Below, in pieces: positions 57,624 to 64,000 of a stretch of DNA of 64,000 nucleotides; position 1 is the stretch's first letter; every line of letters starts with the position of its first letter. The translations under genes were made by a program, and so were the position numbers. The stretch spans positions 1 through 64,000 of the forward strand of contig NZ_JADUCM010000020.1 in the NCBI RefSeq assembly GCF_016009175.1, given 5' to 3'. Origin of the DNA: Pseudomonas alkylphenolica (GTDB taxonomy: Bacteria; Pseudomonadota; Gammaproteobacteria; Pseudomonadales; Pseudomonadaceae). The notes under the pieces are model-generated. The model was not told where the DNA came from and did no database searches. It saw only the letters and a program-made list of their open reading frames with translations.

Positions 57624-59030
57624 TTAGCAGCTGTAGTACAGCTCGTATTCCAGTGGGTGTACGAAGGTACGGACCTTGATTTCTTCTTCGCTCTTCAGCT
57701 CGATGAAGGCATCAATGAAGTCGTCAGAGAACACGCCGCCCTTGGTCAGGAATGCACGGCCTTTGTCCAGTTCTTCCAGCGCTTCTTTCAGGCTGCCGCA
57801 AACTTGTGGGATGTCTTTCGCCTCTTCAGGCGGCAGGTCGTACAGGTTTTTGTCAGCGGCATCGCCAGGGTGGATCTTGTTCTGGATACCGTCCAGGCCG
57901 GCCATCAGCAGTGCTGCGAAGGCCAGGTACGGGTTGGCAGCCGGATCCGGGAAGCGTGCTTCGATACGGCGGGCTTTCGGGCTCGACACGTAAGGAATAC
58001 GGATCGAAGCGGAACGGTTACGGGCCGAGTAAGCCAGCATGACCGGCGCTTCGAAGCCTGGTACCAGACGCTTGTAGGAGTTGGTCGAAGGGTTGGTGAA
58101 ACCGTTCAGGGCCTTACCGTGTTTGATGATACCGCCGATGAAGTACAGGGCAGTATCGGACAGGCCGGCATAGCCTTCGCCTGCGAAGGTGTTCTTGCCT
58201 TCTTTCCAGATGGACATGTGAACGTGCATGCCCGAACCGTTGTCGCCGTACAGCGGCTTCGGCATGAAGGTGGCAGTGCGGCCGTAGGCATCGGCAACGT
58301 TGTGCACGACGTACTTCAGAGCCATGACTTCGTCAGCTTTCTTCACCAGGGTGTTGAACTTGACGCCGATTTCGTTCTGGCCGGCAGTCGCCACTTCGTG
58401 GTGGTGGACTTCGACGGTCTGACCCATTTCTTCCAGTGCGTTGCACATGGCAGTACGGATTTCGTGGTCGTGGTCGAACGGCGGAACCGGGAAGTAGCCG
58501 CCTTTGACGCCTGGACGGTGGCCTTTGTTGCCGCCTTCGACGTCCTGGTCGGACATCCACGAGCCTTGCTCGGAGTAGATCTTGAACATCGAACCGGAGA
58601 TGTCCGACTTGAACTTCACTTCGTCGAAGATGAAGAACTCAGGCTCTGGACCGGCGAATACGGTGTCACCGATGCCGGTGCTCTTGAGGTACTCCTCGGC
58701 ACGCTTGGCGATCGCGCGCGGGTCACGGTCGTAGCCCTGCATGCTCGAAGGGTCGACGATGTCGCAGGTCAGGATCAGGGTCGGCTCTTCGGTGAACGGA
58801 TCGAGAACGGCGGTATCGTCAACCGGCATCAGGATCATGTCGGAGGCTTCGATGCCTTTCCAGCCAGCGATGGAGGAACCGTCGAACATTTTGCCGACTT
58901 CGAAGAAGTCGTCTTCCAGCGCATCGCGGGCCGGCATGGTCACGTGGTGCTGGGTGCCTTTGGTGTCCGTGAAGCGCAGATCAATCCATTTAACGTCATG
59001 ATCTTTGATGAGTTGAACCGACTTCGACAT
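57624..59030 (-). CDS. glnA: Glutamine synthetase, type I
   Basis: Makes glutamine from glutamate, ammonia and ATP; dodecamer. 468 residues. The beta-grasp DGSSIAGW, metal and ATP ligands in GPEPEFFIFDEV, GSGMHVHMS and NRSASIRIP are intact, and the adenylylation tyrosine is in DKNLYDLPPEE. The ATG at 59030 follows GGAGGAC; 34 upstream codons are open but are promoter sequence. Controlled by a sigma-54 promoter at 59128-59143 and by NtrC. Confidence 0.98.
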   Translation of the reverse strand: MSKSVQLIKDHDVKWIDLRFTDTKGTQHHVTMPARDALEDDFFEVGKMFDGSSIAGWKGIEASDMILMPVDDTAVLDPFTEEPTLILTCDIVDPSSMQGYDRDPRAIAKRAEEYLKSTGIGDTVFAGPEPEFFIFDEVKFKSDISGSMFKIYSEQGSWMSDQDVEGGNKGHRPGVKGGYFPVPPFDHDHEIRTAMCNALEEMGQTVEVHHHEVATAGQNEIGVKFNTLVKKADEVMALKYVVHNVADAYGRTATFMPKPLYGDNGSGMHVHMSIWKEGKNTFAGEGYAGLSDTALYFIGGIIKHGKALNGFTNPSTNSYKRLVPGFEAPVMLAYSARNRSASIRIPYVSSPKARRIEARFPDPAANPYLAFAALLMAGLDGIQNKIHPGDAADKNLYDLPPEEAKDIPQVCGSLKEALEELDKGRAFLTKGGVFSDDFIDAFIELKSEEEIKVRTFVHPLEYELYYSC

Positions 59031-59127
59031 AGTGTCCTCCGGGTGGGGTAGAGCTTGCCTGTGCAGCCCTTTAATTTGGGTGATGCCGGGCGCGAATAGT
59101 CGGCCAAGGCAACCTGCCTCACAAGGG

Positions 59128-59143
59128 AGCAAATTGCATGCCA
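59128..59143 (-). promoter_or_regulatory. Sigma-54 promoter of glnA
   Basis: On the minus strand TGGCATG-N4-TTGCT matches the -24/-12 consensus TGGCACG-N4-TTGCW with exact spacing. Transcription would start near 59116, giving a leader of roughly 86 nt to the glnA start. Confidence 0.85.
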
Positions 59144-59247
59144 GTGCCCCGGTTTGGAGTTTTTGCCCGATTCCTGAGCGTTGCGAGGGTGTTTAACCAA
59201 AATGAAGGTGGTTTTGTGCACCCTTAAGTGGCGCATTTGTGGTGAGG

Positions 59248-59264
59248 CGCCTCATTTTGGTGCG
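59248..59264. promoter_or_regulatory. NtrC-like enhancer box upstream of glnA
   Basis: One half-site, TTGGTGC, fits the NtrC consensus well; the opposite half (CGCCTC) is degenerate. About 105-120 bp upstream of the -24 element, a normal enhancer distance. Confidence 0.5.
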
Positions 59265-59312
59265 TCGAAAACCTTCTGTAGATTAATTGGTTAAACCTTG
59301 AGCAATTTCCGC

Positions 59313-59318
59313 TATAAT
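59313..59318 (+). promoter_or_regulatory. Candidate -10 element of thiI
   Basis: Perfect TATAAT 43 bp before the thiI ATG. The best -35 (TTGGTT at 59287) has a 20-bp spacer, so the match is imperfect. Confidence 0.5.
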
Positions 59319-59361
59319 CCGCGCCCCACTTTTTTAGTCGGCATCGCGCGCGCTGTATTCA

Positions 59362-60816
59362 ATGAAACTAATCGTAAAAGTCTTCCCAGAGATCACCATC
59401 AAGAGCCGCCCGGTTCGCAAACGCTTCATCCGTCAACTGGGCCGCAACATCCGTACCGTGCTCAAGGACCTCGATCCTGCGCTCGCGGTTGACGGTGTCT
59501 GGGACAACCTCGAGGTGGTCACCCGCATCGAGGACGAGAAAGTACTGCGCGAGATGATCGAGCGTCTGACCTGCATGCCGGGCATCGCCCATTTCCTGCA
59601 GGTCGACGAGTACCCGCTGGGCGATTTTGACGACATCGTCGCCAAGTGCAAGACCCACTTTGGTCACCTGCTGCCCGGCAAGCGCTTTGCCGTGCGCTGC
59701 AAGCGTGGCGGTCACCACAGCTTCACCTCGATGGACGTCGACCGTTATGTCGGCAGCCAGCTGCGCCAGCAGTGCGGCGCCGCCGGTATCGACCTGCGCA
59801 CCCCTGAAGTCGAGGTGCGCATCGAGGTGCGCGACAAGCTCTTGTACGTGATCCACAACCAGCACAAGGGCATCGGCGGTTACCCGCTGGGCACGCTGGA
59901 ACAGACCCTGGTACTGATGTCCGGTGGCTTCGACTCCACCGTGGCGGCCTACCAGATGATGCGCCGCGGCCTGATGACCCACTTCTGCTTCTTCAACCTT
60001 GGCGGTCGCGCCCACGAGCTGGGGGTGATGGAAGTCGCCCACTTCCTGTGGAAGAAATACGGCAGCAGCCAGCGCGTGCTGTTTGTCAGCGTGCCATTCG
60101 AAGAAGTGGTCGGCGAGATTCTCGGCAAGGTCGACAACAGCTACATGGGCGTGACCCTCAAGCGCATGATGCTGCGAGCGGCGACCAACATTGCCGACCG
60201 TCTGGAAATCGATGCCCTGGTGACCGGTGAAGCCATCTCCCAGGTATCGAGTCAGACCCTGCCCAACCTGGCCGTGATCGACTCGGCCACCGAGAAACTG
60301 GTACTGCGTCCGCTGCTGGCCAGCCACAAGCAGGACATCATCGACCAGGCCAACCAGATCGGTACCGCCGAGTTCGCCAAGCACATGCCGGAATACTGCG
60401 GCGTGATTTCGGTGAACCCGACCACCTGTGCCAAGCGTCATCGCGTCGACCATGAAGAGAAGCAGTTCGACATGGCCGTGCTCGAGCGTGCGCTGGAGCG
60501 CGCGCGCCTGGTGTCCATCGACAATGTGATCGATGAACTTGGCCAGGATATCCAGATCGAAGAAGTCAGCCAGGCGCTGGCCGGGCAGGTGGTCATTGAT
60601 ATTCGCCACCCTGATGCCCAGGAAGACCAGCCTCTGGAACTGGACGGTATCGAGGTCAAGGCCTTGCCGTTCTACGCCCTGAACAGTCGCTTCAAGGAGC
60701 TGGATGCCACGCGCCAGTACCTGCTGTATTGCGACAAGGGTGTGATGAGTCGCCTGCATGCCCATCATTTGCTCAGTGAGGGACATGCCAATGTGCGCGT
60801 TTATCGTCCGACATAA
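59362..60816 (+). CDS. thiI: tRNA 4-thiouridine synthase / thiamine sulfur protein
   Basis: Activates U8 of tRNA with ATP and inserts sulfur (photosensor s4U), and may supply thiazole sulfur. 484 residues: ferredoxin-like and THUMP domains (1-165; EVRIEVRDKLLYVIHNQHKG), PP-loop LMSGGFDSTVAA, and a C-terminal rhodanese domain with the transfer cysteine in LLYCDKGVMS. All three domains complete. Confidence 0.97.
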   Translation: MKLIVKVFPEITIKSRPVRKRFIRQLGRNIRTVLKDLDPALAVDGVWDNLEVVTRIEDEKVLREMIERLTCMPGIAHFLQVDEYPLGDFDDIVAKCKTHFGHLLPGKRFAVRCKRGGHHSFTSMDVDRYVGSQLRQQCGAAGIDLRTPEVEVRIEVRDKLLYVIHNQHKGIGGYPLGTLEQTLVLMSGGFDSTVAAYQMMRRGLMTHFCFFNLGGRAHELGVMEVAHFLWKKYGSSQRVLFVSVPFEEVVGEILGKVDNSYMGVTLKRMMLRAATNIADRLEIDALVTGEAISQVSSQTLPNLAVIDSATEKLVLRPLLASHKQDIIDQANQIGTAEFAKHMPEYCGVISVNPTTCAKRHRVDHEEKQFDMAVLERALERARLVSIDNVIDELGQDIQIEEVSQALAGQVVIDIRHPDAQEDQPLELDGIEVKALPFYALNSRFKELDATRQYLLYCDKGVMSRLHAHHLLSEGHANVRVYRPT

Positions 60817-60944
60817 AACGCCGGGGTTGTATGGTGGGAGCATCCGCCATCGCCCTCCCGACCTGCGGGCCCGTTGAGCGCCATTCATTCATATTCGCCG
60901 CCTAGACTGGGCGGCAACCCGAATCCTCTGATCGAGATACACAC

Positions 60945-62768
60945 GTGATCGAAAATCTGCGTAACATCGCCATCATCGCCCACGTTGACCATGGTAAAAC
61001 CACCCTGGTCGACAAACTCCTGCGTCAGTCCGGCACTCTGGAGCGTAACGAGCTCAACGACGAGCGCGTCATGGACTCCAACGACCAGGAAAAAGAGCGC
61101 GGTATTACCATTCTGGCGAAAAACACCGCCATCAACTGGAACGGCTACCACATCAACATCGTCGACACCCCCGGCCACGCCGACTTCGGTGGCGAGGTTG
61201 AGCGTGTAATGTCGATGGTCGACTCCGTGCTGCTGCTGGTCGACGCCCAGGACGGCCCTATGCCGCAAACCCGTTTCGTGACCAAGAAGGCGTTCGAAGC
61301 CGGCCTGCGTCCGATCGTCGTGATCAACAAGGTTGACCGTCCGGGCGCGCGTCCTGACTGGGTTCTGGACCAGATCTTCGACCTGTTCGACAACCTCGGT
61401 GCCACCGAAGAACAGCTGGACTTCAAAGTCGTCTACGCCTCGGCCCTGAACGGCATTGCCGGTCTGGACCACACCGAAATGGCCGAAGACATGACCCCGC
61501 TGTACCAGTCGATCGTCGACAACGTTCCAGCGCCTGCTGTTGACCGTGACGGCCCGTTCCAGATGCAGATCTCTGCCCTGGACTACAACAGCTTCCTCGG
61601 TGTTATCGGCGTTGGCCGTATCGCCCGTGGTCGCGTCAAGCCGAACACCCCGGTTGTTGCCATCGACGTCGACGGCAAGAAGCGCAACGGCCGTATCCTG
61701 AAGCTGATGGGTCACCACGGTCTGCACCGCGTTGACGTTGAAGAAGCCCAGGCTGGCGACATCGTCTGCATCAGCGGTTTCGACGAGCTGTTCATCTCCG
61801 ACACCCTGTGCTCCCCGGACGCAGTAGAAGCGATGAAGCCGCTGACCGTTGACGAACCAACCGTTTCGATGACCTTCCAGGTCAACGACTCGCCGTTCTG
61901 CGGTAAAGAAGGCAAGTTCGTCACCAGCCGTAACATCAAAGAGCGTCTGGACAAAGAGCTGCTGTACAACGTTGCACTGCGCGTTGAAGAAGGCGACTCG
62001 GCTGACAAGTTCAAGGTCTCTGGCCGTGGTGAACTGCACCTGTCGGTACTGATCGAAACCATGCGTCGCGAAGGCTTCGAAATGGGTGTTGGTCGTCCGG
62101 AAGTAATCATCCGTGAAGTCGACGGCGTGAAGAACGAGCCGTTCGAAAACGTCACCATCGACATCCCTGAAGATTCGCAGGGCAAGGTCATGGAAGAAAT
62201 GGGTCTGCGTAAGGGCGACCTGACCAACATGGTTCCGGATGGCAAGGGCCGTGTGCGCCTGGAGTACAACATCCCGGCCCGTGGTCTGATCGGTTTCCGT
62301 AACCAGTTCCTGACCCTGACCAACGGTGCAGGCATCCTGACCTCGATCTTCGATCGTTACGCTCCGATGAAGTCCGGCCACATGTCCGGTCGTCAGAACG
62401 GCGTACTGGTTTCGGTTGAAACCGGCAAGGCGCTGACCTACTCGCTGGAAACCCTGCAGGCTCGTGGCAAGCTGTTCGTAGAGCACGGCCAGGAGATCTA
62501 CAACGGTCAGATCGTTGGTCTGAACAGCCGTGACAACGACCTCGGCGTCAACCCTACCAAGGGCAAGAAGCTCGACAACATGCGTGCTTCGGGTAAAGAC
62601 GAAACCATCGCCCTGGTTCCACCTGTTCGCTTCACCCTGGAACAGGCTCTGGAATTCATCCAGGACGACGAGCTGTGCGAAGTAACGCCTAAGTCGATCC
62701 GTCTGCGTAAGAAGATCCTGGACGAAGGCGAGCGTACCCGCGCTGCCAAGAAAGCCAAGGCTAACTAA
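60945..62768 (+). CDS. typA: Ribosome-associated GTPase BipA/TypA
   Basis: Translation-factor GTPase that helps ribosome assembly and stress adaptation, particularly at low temperature. 607 residues: G1 AHVDHGKTT, switch 2 VDTPGHADFGGEVE, NKVD (VINKVDRPGA), then EF-G-like domains and the BipA-specific C-terminal domain. GTG start at 60945, where homology starts with IENLRNIAIIAHVDHGK. Terminator follows. Confidence 0.97.
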   Translation: MIENLRNIAIIAHVDHGKTTLVDKLLRQSGTLERNELNDERVMDSNDQEKERGITILAKNTAINWNGYHINIVDTPGHADFGGEVERVMSMVDSVLLLVDAQDGPMPQTRFVTKKAFEAGLRPIVVINKVDRPGARPDWVLDQIFDLFDNLGATEEQLDFKVVYASALNGIAGLDHTEMAEDMTPLYQSIVDNVPAPAVDRDGPFQMQISALDYNSFLGVIGVGRIARGRVKPNTPVVAIDVDGKKRNGRILKLMGHHGLHRVDVEEAQAGDIVCISGFDELFISDTLCSPDAVEAMKPLTVDEPTVSMTFQVNDSPFCGKEGKFVTSRNIKERLDKELLYNVALRVEEGDSADKFKVSGRGELHLSVLIETMRREGFEMGVGRPEVIIREVDGVKNEPFENVTIDIPEDSQGKVMEEMGLRKGDLTNMVPDGKGRVRLEYNIPARGLIGFRNQFLTLTNGAGILTSIFDRYAPMKSGHMSGRQNGVLVSVETGKALTYSLETLQARGKLFVEHGQEIYNGQIVGLNSRDNDLGVNPTKGKKLDNMRASGKDETIALVPPVRFTLEQALEFIQDDELCEVTPKSIRLRKKILDEGERTRAAKKAKAN

Positions 62769-62780
62769 GCCAGGCTGAAT

Positions 62781-62819
62781 AAAAACGCCCCCGGTCGAAA
62801 GGCCGGGGGCGTTTTTTTT
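62781..62819 (+). terminator. Terminator of typA
   Basis: AAAAACGCCCCCGG (62781-62794) and CCGGGGGCGTTTTT (62803-62816) form a 14-bp stem with eight T in all. Confidence 0.95.
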
Positions 62820-62851
62820 GGTCGCCAAAAAGCCGCATTCGTGAGAAAGAG

Positions 62852-62868
62852 CCCGACATATTGTCGGG
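62852..62868 (+). terminator. Second hairpin after typA
   Basis: CCCGACA-TAT-TGTCGGG, a perfect 7-bp stem followed by TTCTTCG. Possible back-up terminator or protein site upstream of the next gene. Confidence 0.4.
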
Positions 62869-62949
62869 TTCTTCGTTAGAAGCTTGCAGCCCATTGATGC
62901 CAGCAGAATCGGGGGCTAGCTTGACTGGCTTTCCCAAGGAAGCTGGATC

Positions 62950-64000
62950 ATGAAGCGAATTATAGGATGGGTAATCCCTTGTTTTTTTACGAGCCTGCAC
63001 GTCGGCGCCAGTGAGGCGTGCTCAGATGTTCGCGCGCAGGAGGTGGTGAGTTGCTACGTGAAGGCGGCCCAGCAGGAACCGCTCGATCATGTATTGCGAG
63101 CACAGGAGTCCGATGCGGGTTATGAGTGGCGTCACTATCGCATGACCTCGCAAACCTGGCAGCCCGCTCCGGTAGTCAAGCCCGCACGCTGGCGGCATAG
63201 CGTCGAGATGCACATTCCGCCCGGCGCCCTGCCGGAAAAAGCCCTGCTGGTGGTCAACAACGGCGTACGCTTCGGGCCCGAACAATCGCCTGATTATTCT
63301 CGCGAGGTCTTGCGAGAAATTTCCCTGCTGACGCGCACAGTGGTGGTGATGATCACTGACGTGCCCAATCAGGCCCTGTCATTCAGCGATCTGGACGTGC
63401 CCGTGAAAGAGGATGAAGCCGTCGCTCATACCTGGGCCCATTGGATGAGCGATGAGGCGGCCCCTGCCGAGTTGCCCCTGCATGTACCGATGGCCGTGGC
63501 AGCGAGCCGGGCAATGGATCTGGCAGTACAAGCGTTGCCTGATTTGAGGGTTGAGCGTTTTATCGTCACCGGTGCCTCCAAGCGGGGATGGAGTGCCTGG
63601 CTCACGGCGTTGTCGGACGAGCGTGTTGTGGCCATCGTGCCAGCGGTCATCGACGTTGCCGATACGTCGTCAATGCTGGCCGGACTGCGCAAACGCTACG
63701 GTGGAGAGTGGCCGCTCGCCTTGTGGCGCTACCAGGCTGCCGGGGTGTTGCCGCAACTGGGGACGCCAGCCTTTGACAGGCTGATGCAACTGATGGACCC
63801 CATGCAGTACCTGGAGGAACCCGGGCGACGCCTGGACATTCCCAAATACCTGGTGTCCGCCAGCGGAGATGATTTTTTCTCGCCCGACCCTGTCACGAAT
63901 TACCTGGCGCGGCTGCCAGGCCAGACGAGCCTGAGGGTGTTGCCCAATTCGGATCATTACGGCGTGCGCGCCCATGTCGCCACCACCCTGGTGCCTCTGG
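62950..64000 (+). CDS. PqaA-like PhoPQ-activated protein (partial, 3' cut)
   Basis: 350 codons to the window edge with no stop. Signal peptide MKRIIGWVIPCFFTSLHVGA, then the family blocks ALLVVNNGVRFGP, VVMITDVPNQALSF, WMSDEAAPAELPLHVPMA and FIVTGASKRGWSAWL, the last containing the presumed hydrolase nucleophile Ser in GASKRGW. Later AGDDFFSPD looks like the acid residue region. Relatives are alpha/beta hydrolase-like secreted proteins induced by PhoPQ in Salmonella; activity uncertain. AAGGAA lies eight bases before the ATG. Confidence 0.82.
   Translation, partial: MKRIIGWVIPCFFTSLHVGASEACSDVRAQEVVSCYVKAAQQEPLDHVLRAQESDAGYEWRHYRMTSQTWQPAPVVKPARWRHSVEMHIPPGALPEKALLVVNNGVRFGPEQSPDYSREVLREISLLTRTVVVMITDVPNQALSFSDLDVPVKEDEAVAHTWAHWMSDEAAPAELPLHVPMAVAASRAMDLAVQALPDLRVERFIVTGASKRGWSAWLTALSDERVVAIVPAVIDVADTSSMLAGLRKRYGGEWPLALWRYQAAGVLPQLGTPAFDRLMQLMDPMQYLEEPGRRLDIPKYLVSASGDDFFSPDPVTNYLARLPGQTSLRVLPNSDHYGVRAHVATTLVPL

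Larger units (their letters stand above)
59031..59361. other. 331-bp divergent control region of glnA and thiI
   Basis: This region holds the sigma-54 promoter for glnA, an NtrC-like box, and the -10 for thiI. Other dyads here include AACCA-N9-TGGTT and TGCACC-N6-TGGCGCA around 59196-59235, possible further NtrC sites with non-standard spacing. Confidence 0.6.

Noticed and set aside
60885..62894. 669-codon minus-strand frame opposite typA
   Set aside because: Shadow of typA extending through its terminator; no protein similarity.

Overview
The window is a stretch of a Pseudomonas chromosome, most like the P. putida / P. fluorescens lineage. The evidence is the GC-rich coding with strong third-position bias, the REP-type repeats of the TGTAGGAGC...TTGCCCGCGAA class, and the gene order priA / rpmE / maeB / ponA / pilMNOPQ-aroK-aroB-damX-like-gltBD-hemE ... 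betIBA / betT ... ctpA-envC-gpmI / rhodanese-grxC-secB ... ntrBC ... glnA / thiI / typA, which I recognise from that group. The species call is inference. The first ~68 bases are not chromosome: they read as a degraded Illumina/Nextera adapter, so position 1 is probably a contig end.

Layout. 106-5106: primosomal helicase PriA, ribosomal protein L31, a secreted SNase-like nuclease and a short malic enzyme. 5168-14836: penicillin-binding protein PBP1a faces away from a compact type IV pilus / DNA-uptake set (PilM, PilN, a fused PilO-PilP, and a short PilQ secretin), followed by aroK, aroB and an AAA + SPOR (DamX-like) protein. 15203-22822: glutamate synthase (gltB, gltD), hemE and a small periplasmic OB-fold protein. 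22879-33245: an MFS exporter with a divergent LysR regulator, an orphan ParA, thioredoxin 2, the AMPylase SelO, the large mechanosensitive channel MscK/KefA and the K+/H+ antiporter NhaP2. 33555-39926: choline-to-glycine-betaine block betI-betB-betA with divergent betT and a perfect BetI-type palindrome between them. 39992-46330: the accessory part, a secreted trypsin-like protease divergent from a 1568-residue toxin-like protein of lower GC. 46336-53835: envelope maintenance (YibQ-like deacetylase, CtpA, EnvC), gpmI, then rhodanese-grxC-secB and trmL. 54161-59264: the nitrogen circuit ntrC, ntrB and glnA with a sigma-54 promoter and NtrC-like boxes. 59362-end: thiI, typA and the start of a PqaA-like secreted protein that runs off the window.

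How the genes work together. GltBD, GlnA and NtrBC form the GS-GOGAT ammonia assimilation module with its two-component control. Osmotic homeostasis is represented three times: choline uptake and oxidation, MscK and NhaP2. PBP1a, the DamX-like SPOR protein, EnvC and CtpA concern peptidoglycan synthesis and remodelling. Most of the window is conserved core genome. The giant protein with its divergent protease is the best candidate for something little described. I found no tRNA, rRNA, CRISPR array, prophage or insertion sequence.
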